Shown: piece by piece, positions 26,766-36,973 of the stretch
Layout of the letters: each line of letters opens with the position of its first letter
Numbering within the stretch: the stretch's first letter is position 1
NCBI RefSeq assembly: GCF_014644435.1
Contig: NZ_BMKR01000028.1
Location: 1-64,000, forward strand
Origin: Paenibacillus albidus
Lineage (GTDB): Bacteria > Bacillota > Bacilli > Paenibacillales > Paenibacillaceae
Direction: 5' to 3'
Length of the DNA stretch: 64,000 nt
Made by a program: the position numbers and the translations under genes
The notes under the pieces: model-generated
Told to the model about the DNA's origin: nothing
The model's input: the letters and a program-made list of their open reading frames with translations, nothing else
Databases searched by the model: none

Positions 26766-26876
26766 TCGTTTTTTTCTCCTATTTGACCTATGACTATTCA
26801 TCCTTGCACAAGGAGAGCACCTCGAAATCAGGTATCAATGTTTACATGAATAAGAAATTATGAAGGAGGCTCTTGA

Positions 26877-29800
26877 ATGAGTATAGTCAAAGGAAGAAAA
26901 CCTTGGATCTCCAGAATGGTTATAGGGGTGATGGTTCTTCAGCTTGTAGCTCCCGGAATCTCGGCCGCAGCCGAATCCAAGGCTGATGTTGAGGAAGCAC
27001 TCAGTCCACAGGTGAACATGGGATTGTCGGTTACGGATGCGGTCTATCATATTCCCAAGGCTGACGAGGGGTTGTCAGTTACGGATACAGTCTATCAAAT
27101 CCAAAATCCAAGCTTCGAAACTGGGGATATGTCAGGCTGGACGGTTGTCAGAGGTCAAGCGTTCGGTCAGGACAGCGTATCGGATGAAACCACTTGGTGG
27201 GCGGAACAAATCCCGTACAACCAGGAAGGCACTTATCACCTAAACGGCTGGAAGCATGACGAGGCTGCGACCGGTGTGCTTCGTTCCAGCACCTTCGAGC
27301 TGGACGGAAGCGGCTGGATCAGCTTCAAGCTTGGCGGTGCCAAAAATCCAAACAAGGCATATGTAAATATCGTGGAAGCCCAGACGGGGCAAGTCATTGC
27401 CCGGTATGGCAATAGCGCCTTCGCTGACGTTGGCTTCCCGAATCCCGACCAGGGCTTGCGGCTTGCCAATATGGAGCAATATAAGGCGGATCTTTCCGAA
27501 TATTTGGGCAAAAAGCTGTATGTGGAGATCGTCGACAACGCAACCACGGATTGGGGCGTGGTCTTTGCGGATGCCTTCTTTATGTACCATGAAGCCGAGC
27601 CGGCTGAAGGAATTGCCGCCACGGATATCAAGCCGGATTTTAAACGCTATCAAATTGAGAATCCCAGCTTTGAAACCGGGAACTTAACAGGCTGGACGGT
27701 TGTAGAAGGAGAAGCGTTTGGTCCAAACAGCGTGTCGGACGAAACCACCTATTGGGTTGAACAAATCCCGTATAACCAGGAAGGCACTTATCATTTAAAC
27801 GGATTGAAGTATAACGAGACTGCGACAGGTAAGCTTCGTTCCAGCACCTTCGAGCTGGGCGGAACAGGCTGGATTACCTTCAGATTGGGCGGAGGCAAGC
27901 ATACGGATCAAGTGTATGTGAACGTCATCAATGCGGACACAGGTGAACTGATTGCCAGGTACGGTAACACCGAATTTAACGAGTCCGGGTTCCCGTATCC
28001 GGCACAGGGCCTGAGACTCGCGAATATGGAGCAATATAAAGCCGATCTCTCCAAGTATATCGGGAAGAAGCTGTATGTGGAGATCGTCGATAATGGGCAC
28101 GCGGATTGGGGAGTAATCTTTGCGGACGCCTTCCACTCCTTCAATGAACTCGTGCCGGAAGAAGGAGTCATGGCAGATAACATTATGCCGACTGAAATCC
28201 AGAATCCCAGCTTTGAAACCGGAAATTTAGAGAGCTGGATCGTTGAGGGCAACGCTTTTCAAGTGAATAATGATGCTCAAGCTGGTAAAGAAGGGAATTA
28301 TTATGCCAAATCCTCCTTGGAAGGACAGGGCTCGATTACCTCTAGCACCTTCACACTTCAGGGAACCGGGACTATTAACTTCACTGTTTTAGACATCGAC
28401 AACCCGGCGGACGCTTACGTCGCATTATATGATGCCAGCACTAATACGTTGCTTGAAAAGACCGGGGATGTCAGTGCGAATGAGAAGATTTCCTGGAAAA
28501 TGCAGAAGCACTACAATAAGAGGCTTTATGTCAAAGTTATCGATCAATCCAATCAAGCACTTATCTCCGTTGACGCTTTTCAAGCGAATAGTACGGGAAC
28601 GATTTTCTACATGAATCTTGATGAAGGCGCAGGAAAAAAGGCGCTGGAGGAAGTAAGCAATCTTGAACACGATGTGAACTATGTATTTAACAACGCCAGA
28701 TACATGGACTCCAAAGAACCGAGATGGACTCCGCGCGGAGTAAAAGGCGGCGCCCTGCTGTTCGATGGATACTCGAATGATATCGGGGTCAATGCAAAGG
28801 ATGCCGTTCCTGTAAGCGACGCGTTGACGCTTGAAGCTTGGGTCGCGCCGCGCAGCTACGAATGGGGCGACGGAAACAAGCTGTCTGCTATCGTGGGCCA
28901 GTCCGATCAGGATAAGGCAGAAGGCTTCGCGCTTGGCATGTACCGGCACGGCACATGGTCGATGCAGGTCGGGATTGGCGGCCAGTGGATTCAGGTATGG
29001 GTCAAAGATCATCCACTCGAAAAATACAAGTGGAATTACGTGGCGGCTACGTTCGACAAAAAGGACGGAATGATTAAGTTGTACCTAAACGGTCAGGAAG
29101 TGGCTTCTGAGGCGACCCCTGTCAACGTTCCGATCACACCTTCTACGGAAAACCTGATTATCGGGAAAAACAATAGACCTGTAGAGTTTGCGGGATTGTT
29201 CTCCTACAATATGTTCAGCGGACTCATCGATGAAGTGAAGCTGCAGAACAAAGCGCTTACGGGTCAGGAGATCCTTGCTGAGTATGAGACTGTAAAGACG
29301 CTTCACGGCGGCACGGTTCCGGAAATTCCAAATGGCGATATTGATGAGGACCCTAGTGTATTCGACGGTGATCAGCACCGTCCGCAGTACCATGCGATGC
29401 CTCCGCAAAACTGGATGAATGAAGCGCATGCACCGATTTATTATAACGGCCAATACCATTTATTTTATCAGCATAACCCGCAAGGTCCATACTGGCATCA
29501 AATCCACTGGGGACATTGGGTGAGTGACGATATGGTACATTGGGAAAATGTGCGGCCTGCCCTTGCCCCCGATGCGGGCACGCTTGATCCGGACGGCGCA
29601 TGGTCAGGCAGCGCAGCGTATGACCGCGACGGAAATCCCGTTCTGTTCTATACCGCCGGCAATGACTCCCTGTCTCCGAATCAAAGAACAGGGCTGGCGA
29701 CTCCGGCGGATTTGTCCGACCCCAATCTGGAGCAATGGGTGAAATATCCTGAACCGGTAACGGAACAGAACGGGAATGGCATCCATAACGAGTTTCGGGA

Positions 29801-32663
29801 CCCATTTGTATGGTACGACGAAGAGGTAGACAAGTGGTATCAGTTAGTGACCTCCGGTCTCCAAGACTTCAGCAGCGGCACAGCTTTGGTGTATGTGTCA
29901 GATGATATGTACAACTGGGAATATAAGGGGCCTTTATACGTTAGTGACAGAAGCCTGTATCCGGAGCTCGGTACGGTATGGGAACTGCCGGTATTGTTGC
30001 CGTTAGGCAAGGACAGTACAGGCAAGCAAAAGTATATTTTCATGGTTAATCCCCATGAGAAACCGGAGCAAGTGCCTCCAGCTAACGATGTGCAAAGAGA
30101 TGTTGAGGTCTTTTACTGGATTGGCACCTGGGACCGGGATCACTTCAAATTTATACCTGACCAGGAGGCGCCATCCAAAATGGATGTGGGCGATGGCTAT
30201 TTAACCGCAGAGAGCGGTATGGTCACACCTGACGGAAGAACGGTCGTTTACTCCATGGTGCAGAATGTAAGAACACCACAGGCTGAATATCAAGCCGGTT
30301 GGGCTCATAATCTGGCGCTGCCAGTTTCCCTAAGCCTGGATGAAGATGATCAATTGCGCATTGAGCCGATTCAAGAATTGCAGAGTCTCCGGGGAGATAA
30401 GGTGGTTGATTTCTCGGACAAAAATTTGGCTGCCGCCAATCAATTGATCCAAAATGTCAAAGGCGACATGCTGGAGATTGTGATGGAAATTGATCCGGGC
30501 GAAGCCCAGAAATTCGGTCTCAAAGTGCGGCGCTCCGATAACGGCCAGGAGGAAACGCTGATTTACTATGACAAGACGAACGGGACCTTCAATGTGGACC
30601 GGACCAAGAGCAGCATTGATCCGGATGTGCGCGTGGACGGCATTCAAGGAGGGTACGTAGATCTTGACGGAGAGAACCTGAAGCTGCATATCTTCCTCGA
30701 TCGCTCGGTTGTTGAAGCCTTTGCCAATGACAAGAAAAAGCTGACAACCCGTGTCTACGTAGGCAGATACGACTCCTTGGGCTTGCAGGTCTGGGGCGAC
30801 AACGATGTAACGGTCAAGTCGATGGAAGTATGGAATATGAATGCCTTGACGGGTGAACCGGCTGCTCCGGTCGACGTGCCTGACAACTGGGACAACTCCG
30901 TGTACACCGATATTACGGATCTGCCTAACCATGATTTTGCCACAGGCGACTTAACAGGCTGGATTACGGAAGGAGACGCCTTCCAGAATGTCCATGTGAC
31001 CGATGCCCAATTTTTCTGGGACACGATTTATTTCAATCCGTCTCATAAAATTCCAGGCGGCTATCATTTGTGGGGCTTCAACGAGGAAGCCGGCGGTGAC
31101 AGCTTAACGGGAACACTGAAATCGCAGAATTTCGTCCTTGGCGGGAACGGTAAAATCAACTTCCTGGTCAGCGGCGGCCGTGATATCGATAAGCTGTATG
31201 TTGCGCTGGTCCGGGCGTCGGACGGCAAAGAGCTATTTAAAGAGACTGCGACCAATTATGAGGAGTATCAACGGAAGATTTGGGATGCGTCGCAGTATAT
31301 CGGCCAGGAGCTTTACATCAAGGTGGTTGACCAATCCACAGGCGGTTTTGGACATATTAACGTCGATGATTTCAATGTGCCGGTAAAAGTGCAGAATCCA
31401 AATAATCCAAATAATCCGAGTAATCCGAGTAATCCGAATAACCCGATAGAACCAACGGATACAAACGGTCCAAGCGATCCGACAGAACCAACGGATACAA
31501 ACAGTCCAAACGATCCGGCAGATCCAACGGATACAGCCGTCCCAACTAGTCCTCCGAGTAACACTGTGATCCCTGTAAGCAAACCGAACAGCCAGAACAG
31601 CTTGTCATTCGAAATGGCAAAGGGAGAGCGGCAGGTGCAATTTCCGGTGACAATGGCAGCAAACGATGGGAACAGCGCTTTGAAGATCAAACAGAGTGGT
31701 GCAGAGATCGAAGTTCCCGCAGAGGTATTGAAGGATTTGCAGGGGCTGGTTACCAAAGAGGAACTTGAAAGTGCGCAAATCTCTTTTGAGCTAGATACAT
31801 TAACTGCAGATCAACTCAAAGTATTGATAGAACGTGCCGGAAGCAAAAATAATGCGGACATATCCGCGGTAGGAGAAGTCTTCCACTTCAAATTATCACT
31901 TGTGAAAGCCGATGGAACGGCGCTTAAGCTTGAGAAATTCTCCAAACCGGTCACAATCAAGCTGAGTGCAAATGAGAAGGCCCGTCAGGATCTGAGCGGC
32001 ATCTATTACATCGCTGATGACGGCAGTCTGGAGTATATGGGCGGAACCTATTCAGGCGATAAATGGACTGCGAATGTCAGCCATTTCAGTAAGTTTGCCG
32101 TCCTTAACTATGACAAATCGTTTGAAGATGTTAATACATCATATTGGGCCTATGACGTAATTAAAAGGATGGCTGCAAAACAAATTGTCTTAGGTGTTAG
32201 TGAAACGGCATTCGCCCCGAAGCAAAATGTGAGCAGGGCTGAATTTGCCTCCTTTATTAGCCGGGCACTCGGAATAAAAGCTTCGAAGTCGACTGAATTC
32301 AAAGATGTTGATCCAACGAAAGAGTACGCTTCTTCCATTGCCGCGGCATACGAAGCGGGAATTGTAACCGGAAGAAGCAAGGATGCATTTGCGCCAGAGG
32401 CAACCATTAGCCGTGAAGAAATGGCGAGCATGATTTACAAAGCTTATCTATTTCATACAGGGCAAAACGCTGCCGCTAATCAAATGAGTCATTTTAAAGA
32501 TGCCGACACGATCAGCGGCTGGGCTGCGGATGCAGTCGCTGCTGTACAGGAGTTTGGCTTAATCAGTGGCCGCGGGAATCAGTTATTCATGCCGCATGAA
32601 AAAGTAAACCGTGCAGAAAGTGCGCAAGTCATCTCGCTATTGCTTGACAAGGTCAACAAGTAA
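26877..32663 (+). CDS. SLH-anchored multidomain GH32 fructanase
   Basis: A 1928-residue exported protein. A signal peptide ends near AAAES. Three carbohydrate-binding-like modules, each opening NPSFETG, start near residues 75, 259 and 440; the first two are close copies. A LamG domain follows at about 576-800, then GH32 from about 834. The nucleophile motif reads WMNEAHAP (Glu849), with Arg-Asp974-975 and Glu1036 (WELPVLLP). A GH32 C-terminal sandwich follows, then a fourth module near 1348 (NHDFATGDLTGW). An Asn/Pro/Asp/Thr-rich linker lies at about 1505-1570, then an unassigned domain, then three SLH repeats from about 1745. It should sit on the cell wall and degrade polymeric fructan. The gene has its own cre-like site and GAAGGAGG ribosome site. 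Confidence 0.9.
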   Translation: MSIVKGRKPWISRMVIGVMVLQLVAPGISAAAESKADVEEALSPQVNMGLSVTDAVYHIPKADEGLSVTDTVYQIQNPSFETGDMSGWTVVRGQAFGQDSVSDETTWWAEQIPYNQEGTYHLNGWKHDEAATGVLRSSTFELDGSGWISFKLGGAKNPNKAYVNIVEAQTGQVIARYGNSAFADVGFPNPDQGLRLANMEQYKADLSEYLGKKLYVEIVDNATTDWGVVFADAFFMYHEAEPAEGIAATDIKPDFKRYQIENPSFETGNLTGWTVVEGEAFGPNSVSDETTYWVEQIPYNQEGTYHLNGLKYNETATGKLRSSTFELGGTGWITFRLGGGKHTDQVYVNVINADTGELIARYGNTEFNESGFPYPAQGLRLANMEQYKADLSKYIGKKLYVEIVDNGHADWGVIFADAFHSFNELVPEEGVMADNIMPTEIQNPSFETGNLESWIVEGNAFQVNNDAQAGKEGNYYAKSSLEGQGSITSSTFTLQGTGTINFTVLDIDNPADAYVALYDASTNTLLEKTGDVSANEKISWKMQKHYNKRLYVKVIDQSNQALISVDAFQANSTGTIFYMNLDEGAGKKALEEVSNLEHDVNYVFNNARYMDSKEPRWTPRGVKGGALLFDGYSNDIGVNAKDAVPVSDALTLEAWVAPRSYEWGDGNKLSAIVGQSDQDKAEGFALGMYRHGTWSMQVGIGGQWIQVWVKDHPLEKYKWNYVAATFDKKDGMIKLYLNGQEVASEATPVNVPITPSTENLIIGKNNRPVEFAGLFSYNMFSGLIDEVKLQNKALTGQEILAEYETVKTLHGGTVPEIPNGDIDEDPSVFDGDQHRPQYHAMPPQNWMNEAHAPIYYNGQYHLFYQHNPQGPYWHQIHWGHWVSDDMVHWENVRPALAPDAGTLDPDGAWSGSAAYDRDGNPVLFYTAGNDSLSPNQRTGLATPADLSDPNLEQWVKYPEPVTEQNGNGIHNEFRDPFVWYDEEVDKWYQLVTSGLQDFSSGTALVYVSDDMYNWEYKGPLYVSDRSLYPELGTVWELPVLLPLGKDSTGKQKYIFMVNPHEKPEQVPPANDVQRDVEVFYWIGTWDRDHFKFIPDQEAPSKMDVGDGYLTAESGMVTPDGRTVVYSMVQNVRTPQAEYQAGWAHNLALPVSLSLDEDDQLRIEPIQELQSLRGDKVVDFSDKNLAAANQLIQNVKGDMLEIVMEIDPGEAQKFGLKVRRSDNGQEETLIYYDKTNGTFNVDRTKSSIDPDVRVDGIQGGYVDLDGENLKLHIFLDRSVVEAFANDKKKLTTRVYVGRYDSLGLQVWGDNDVTVKSMEVWNMNALTGEPAAPVDVPDNWDNSVYTDITDLPNHDFATGDLTGWITEGDAFQNVHVTDAQFFWDTIYFNPSHKIPGGYHLWGFNEEAGGDSLTGTLKSQNFVLGGNGKINFLVSGGRDIDKLYVALVRASDGKELFKETATNYEEYQRKIWDASQYIGQELYIKVVDQSTGGFGHINVDDFNVPVKVQNPNNPNNPSNPSNPNNPIEPTDTNGPSDPTEPTDTNSPNDPADPTDTAVPTSPPSNTVIPVSKPNSQNSLSFEMAKGERQVQFPVTMAANDGNSALKIKQSGAEIEVPAEVLKDLQGLVTKEELESAQISFELDTLTADQLKVLIERAGSKNNADISAVGEVFHFKLSLVKADGTALKLEKFSKPVTIKLSANEKARQDLSGIYYIADDGSLEYMGGTYSGDKWTANVSHFSKFAVLNYDKSFEDVNTSYWAYDVIKRMAAKQIVLGVSETAFAPKQNVSRAEFASFISRALGIKASKSTEFKDVDPTKEYASSIAAAYEAGIVTGRSKDAFAPEATISREEMASMIYKAYLFHTGQNAAANQMSHFKDADTISGWAADAVAAVQEFGLISGRGNQLFMPHEKVNRAESAQVISLLLDKVNK

Positions 32664-32781
32664 GTGCCAAGAGGAGCGCCGGGGTATCAGGTGGTGTATC
32701 GTCGCCAGGTCTCCGGCTTTCTCTCTTTTATACCTATGTAGGCATGGGAGTAGCTTATCTTCCTAAGAAGGAGTTCACAGC

Positions 32782-34427
32782 ATGACTGAATCTGAGCAAG
32801 AGCCGAAGAGTTATTCGTATAAAGACTTAGTGAAAAGATTATATGATCTTGAATCGCTGGCGGTTCCACCACAGGCTGGCGAGAAATCGGGCTGTTTTTC
32901 CAGCTTTGACCGGAGATCTATTCATAATGCCGAGACGGGGCTATACGAGGATTGGGGAGCCAATGATGACGGAGGAGGGTTCATTCGTAAGGAAGGAGAC
33001 AGTATTGTCGCTATGGAACTAAATGGTCCAGGCGTGATCTGGAGATTCTGGTCTGCACTTCCCGAGAACGGGCATATCCGGATCTATATAGATCATGCCG
33101 ATATTCCTGTGATCGATCAGCCCTTCCGGGATTATTTTGAGAGATTCAATCAGGAGGGGCCGCCTTCCAACTTTCCGAATCTGGCGCCAACGTTATCCCG
33201 AGGAAGAAACTGTTTCATTCCTATCCCTTTTCAAAAACACTGTAAAGTGCTGCTGGATAAAGGCTGGGGTGCATATTATCACATTACTTATACCTCTTTC
33301 CCTTCTGGAGTTACACTACCGTCTTTTGACGGCATGATTGACAAGGAGTCGGCAATTGCACTCGCTGAAGCAGACCGGCTGTTACAGCAAAGGGGAAGCT
33401 ACTCGTTTATGAAATCAGAAGGGTCATTGAGCGAAAGTCTTACGGTATCTGTGCCGGCAGGCGGCAAGGCAGTGATTTTTGATAAACAAGAAGCCGGTGC
33501 GATCACTATGATCCGCGTCAGGACTGATTTGGGACGTAAGAGTGAGGAACAGCAGCGGATTTTGTCCAGGCAATTGACTATATCGATGAAGTGGGACAGC
33601 GAAGAGGCCCCTTCCGTATGGGCTCCAATCGGCGATTTTTTTGGAAGCGCGCCCGGGATCAAGCCGTACCGCTCTTTGCCTCTAGGAATGAATGACCATG
33701 AAATGTACAGTTATTGGTACATGCCGTACTCGGAAGGTGCCAGAATTGAAATTGAAAATGATGGAACAGAAGCATACGAGATAGCGGCTGATTTCCGGTA
33801 TACGCTCTTAACGAAGGCTCATACGGAAAATCTCCTGCGTTTTCATGCCAAATGGCACCGGGATAATTATCTAGATCTGGAGGAAGACCGCTTCAAGGAA
33901 GACGGGGACCGTTGGCCAGATTGGCCACTGCTGCTGGCGAAGGGCCGGGGGAGATTCTGCGGTGTACATCTTCACGTGTACAATACCTGGGAGAAACCGG
34001 ATGAGGAAGCAGAGACCTGGTGGTATGGGGAGGAGACCGGAAAACCATTGACTGGTGGTGGGGCGAAGGAGATGAGAAATTTTTTGTGGATGGCGAAACC
34101 TTTCCGTCCACATTCGGAACGGGCAGCGAAGACTATATTGGTTATGCCTGGGCGGCAGAGCCGCCGTTTCCGATGTTCGACAGTGCCTTCGCCAGTCAGC
34201 CGTTTGTTGAACTGGACGCCAACGGGCATACCTCAGTTAACCGTTTTCAAATTTGCGACAATGTACCCTTCATGAACTCCTTTGAGGGATTTATTGAGAA
34301 GTATAAAGGGAATCAGTGGGGCCTTAATAACCAGTGTTTGTATGCCGCCACCGTGTACTGGTATCAGGATCGGGGCACAAGCGATGCTTATATGCCGGTT
34401 TCGTTAAATGAACGCTTAGCCACTTAG
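32782..34427 (+). pseudogene. GH172 (DUF2961) protein, interrupted by a frameshift
   Basis: The frame from ATG 32782 (AAGGAG upstream) reads as a GH172 protein: GPGVIWRFWSALPENGHIR, then PFQKHCKVLLDKGWGAYYHITY, to NTWEKPDEEAETWWYG near 34030. There the expected sequence moves to the -1 frame (IDWWWGEGDEKFFVDG, GTGSEDY) and ends at 34427. One base is missing relative to an intact gene, somewhere in 34027-34060, a G-rich stretch. About 549 codons would result if repaired. No heptamer of the usual -1 slippage type is visible, so mutation or sequencing error is more likely than recoding. GH172 members act on alpha-fructofuranosides or related sugars. An intact relative is at 49306. Confidence 0.82.
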
Positions 34428-34447
34428 AACAACGGGAGGAATTATTA

Positions 34448-35878
34448 ATGAAAAAAATTTTTTATCGTCCGGACAATGCTTGGGTAGGGGATGTCATCCC
34501 CTATTATGAAGACGGAGAGTTTAAGCTATTTTATCTGCACGGATGGAGAGACAACTACCGGGAAGGTCTCGATCATGGCTGGCATTTGCTTGGAACGAAA
34601 GATTTCGTGAATTACAGAGAAGATGGAGCTTGCAAGATCGAAGGCGGAACCGGACATATTCTCAAAGTGGACGATGTCTATCATATGTTTTACTGTATTT
34701 TTCCCGAAGGGAAACAGTTCGCCTGCCATGCCATCAGCAAGGATCTGAAAACATGGGAGCCAATTCCTGAAGACACTTTTGGTCCGGATGGCAAAATTTA
34801 TGAGCTGGCGGACTGGCGTGATCCCTTTGTATTCTGGAATGAAGAAGAAGGCCAATACTGGATGCTGATCGCAGCCCTGGCAAAGGGCCGGGCGAACCGG
34901 AAAGGCTGCACCGGTCTGCTGACGTCCAAGGATCTCAAGCATTGGGAGTACCGTGAGCCGCTGTACGCACCGAACCTGCATGTAGGCGCGCATGAGTGCC
35001 CGGACTTGTTCCGGATGGGAGATTGGTGGTATCTGATCTACTCTTCTTATACGGGGCGTTTCGGCACTTTTTACCGGATGAGCCGGTCTTTAAACGGGCC
35101 GTGGATTACACCGCAGGAAGAGGCGTTTGACGGACGTGCTTATTATGCGGCCAAGTCGGTATCCGATGGACAGAAACGTTATTTGTTCGGCTGGAATCCG
35201 ACGAAAGATGACGATCTGTTCGGATGGAACCCGCCGAAAGCCTCAGGCAAAGATTATGACACCTGGGATTGGGGCGGCAATATGATTGTACATGAAATTA
35301 TTCAACGCCCGGACGGAACGCTCGGTGTGAACGTTCCCGAAACGGTTGACTCTGCTTTTGCCGAACAGGTACCCGCGAATTTTGAGGGAATCGCCGGAAA
35401 TTGGTCGATCACGGACGATGTGCTGCTCTGCGAATCTCCTTATGCCTTTGCAGGTTGTATCACACATGAGGAACTGCCCGATCTGTGCAAGATTTCTACA
35501 GTCGTACGTTTCTCGGAGTCGACCCAGGGTCTGGGGTTCATGCTTCGGGCAGGCGAAAGTCTTGATTTTGCCTACTATATCACGCTGGAACCCCAGCGCA
35601 GCCGAATTACCTTCCGTGGTCCGATTATGCAATCTGAGGAGGGGGGCAAAGCCTTCCCTTACGAGGTCGAACTGGAACGTCCGCTCAAGCTGCTGCCGGA
35701 ACAGGAATACGAGCTAAAGGTATTTATTGACGGTACCATTTGCGAGATTTATGTCGGCGGGGAGGTGGCGATGAGTGCCAGAATGTACGATATTCAGCAT
35801 GGCAAGCTCGCCATGTTCGTCAGCCAGGGATCAGCGGAATTTCATCGGGTGAAGATTGAAACTGTAGGAACCGATTAG
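34448..35878 (+). CDS. GH32-like fructosidase, copy 2
   Basis: A 476-residue near-copy of the protein at 25183, with the same Asp15, Asp125 and Glu183 active-site positions. The N-terminal two thirds differ in only a handful of residues, such as MKKIF for MKEFF, E116K and KGRANRK for KGPTNRK. Between about residues 305 and 405 substitutions are much denser. It is translated from CGGGAGGA 14 bases downstream of the GH172 reading frame and ends the locus with its own copy of the terminator. Redundant activity, or slight specialisation in the C-terminal sandwich, are both possible. Confidence 0.82.
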   Translation: MKKIFYRPDNAWVGDVIPYYEDGEFKLFYLHGWRDNYREGLDHGWHLLGTKDFVNYREDGACKIEGGTGHILKVDDVYHMFYCIFPEGKQFACHAISKDLKTWEPIPEDTFGPDGKIYELADWRDPFVFWNEEEGQYWMLIAALAKGRANRKGCTGLLTSKDLKHWEYREPLYAPNLHVGAHECPDLFRMGDWWYLIYSSYTGRFGTFYRMSRSLNGPWITPQEEAFDGRAYYAAKSVSDGQKRYLFGWNPTKDDDLFGWNPPKASGKDYDTWDWGGNMIVHEIIQRPDGTLGVNVPETVDSAFAEQVPANFEGIAGNWSITDDVLLCESPYAFAGCITHEELPDLCKISTVVRFSESTQGLGFMLRAGESLDFAYYITLEPQRSRITFRGPIMQSEEGGKAFPYEVELERPLKLLPEQEYELKVFIDGTICEIYVGGEVAMSARMYDIQHGKLAMFVSQGSAEFHRVKIETVGTD

Positions 35879-35941
35879 GCTCTTTACTAAGAGCAATATA
35901 TGAGCGCATCCGGTTAACAACATGCTTTTCATGTTCATCTT

Positions 35942-35980
35942 AAGAGCAACCATTTTTATTGAAAAATGGTTGTTCTTTTC
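35942..35980 (+). terminator. Rho-independent terminator
   Basis: AAGAGCAACCATTTTT (35942-35957) pairs with AAAAATGGTTGTTCTT (35962-35977), with one G-T pair, then TT. It is a copy of the terminator at 26677. Confidence 0.85.
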
Positions 35981-36049
35981 TTACCGATAAAGGGGATTTT
36001 CAATGAATGGAAAAATTCTTAGAATAAACGAAAACCCTATGATTAACAC

Positions 36050-36298
36050 TTACGTTTTAAAGAACCGGCTAAACGCATGAATGCTTGAAAATCCCAAGTT
36101 CTCGGCGATGACCGTCAGAGGGTCATCGATGAACTGGATCATATGCCTGGCGGCATGCGCAAGCATTAATTGATGGTATTGAATAGGGCTTATGCCGAAG
36201 GCCTGATGAAAAAGCCGGACCATATAGTGTTTACTGATCGCGACGGAGTTAGTTGACCGGGAGCATGCGCGACTATCAAGCAGAATAACTTTCTTCAT
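36050..36298 (-). pseudogene. AraC-family regulator, HTH fragment
   Basis: The minus strand encodes MVRLFHQAFGISPIQYHQ and VIAENLGFSSIHAFSRFFKT, the double helix-turn-helix of AraC/XylS regulators. It stops before the usual C-terminal PSxYR motif and has no effector-binding domain upstream. About 60 residues of real homology are left. It lies at the left edge of the AT-rich island and is probably the tail of a regulator cut by the event that brought the island in. Confidence 0.65.
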
Positions 36299-36973
36299 TA
36301 TTTTCTAGACTGCGTTATTAGTAGGAAATTGGGCAAAAATGCAATTAAAATAAACGATTGAACAAAATTATAATGTGCAATATTAGAGGTTTTCATTGTA
36401 ATTAAACTATCAAATATGAGGAATATTATACATTGAAAATAAAATCAATCTAATAAAAGGCGGATAATATGAAAGATACTCATTTTGTAATATTTTTTTA
36501 TATTTTTTTTGTGCAAATGAGTAGATTATTGGAAGAATTATTGTTGACTAATAGTCGGGAATATTGTAATTTTTATTTGTAAGGTTCTGGAAAAGGGGTT
36601 TTTTAATTACTTTTGTTAAATTTGGATGTATAAAAGTTTATTTATTTGTGCAAATGTAAAATTACCTTTTCTCTTATCAGGTACCTAAAGAAAAGGATGG
36701 CCGACTTCACTTGTCTGTTCACCTGTCTGCGGCAATACCAAAAATAGGGTTTAGATGTGGTTTTAAATGAATATTTTTCCTTGATTGTTCTCCCTCCCCA
36801 TATCAAGAGACACACGTGAAAATGTTGGAGCATTCATGGACAGAATATGAAAGAACCAATGAGGGTTATTGATAGGTTATGTGTTGCATAAGTGTCTGAT
36901 AAAACTTGATTGTGCCGTGCTCAGGAATTTGTCTATTGTAGATTTGTATGTTTTTAAGATAGGAGGTCGTATT
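36299..36973. other. AT-rich intergenic stretch at the island's left edge
   Basis: About 675 bases with markedly higher AT content than the fructan genes on either side. I see no family-level coding sequence apart from a 37-codon frame at 36469, no terminator and no convincing promoter. A strong AGGAGGT at 36961-36967 belongs to the broken radical-SAM gene that follows. Confidence 0.5.
36469..36582 (+). CDS. Possible 37-residue hydrophobic peptide
   Basis: ATG 36469 follows AAAGGCGG by five bases. The product is hydrophobic at the N-terminus (FVIFFYIFFVQM), then acidic, with one Cys near the end. It precedes broken radical-SAM genes, where a precursor peptide would be expected, but has no leader/core signature. 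In AT-rich DNA such a frame may be chance. Confidence 0.2.
   Translation: MKDTHFVIFFYIFFVQMSRLLEELLLTNSREYCNFYL

Larger units (their letters stand above)
34448..35980. repeat. Segmental duplication, copy 2
   Basis: Counterpart of 25183-26716, about 9.3 kb away in the same orientation, including the downstream hairpin. Confidence 0.9.

Noticed and set aside
34020..34076. Programmed -1 frameshift in the GH172 gene
   Set aside because: No X-XXY-YYZ slippery heptamer or following stem is visible, and the intact homologue at 49306 needs no recoding.
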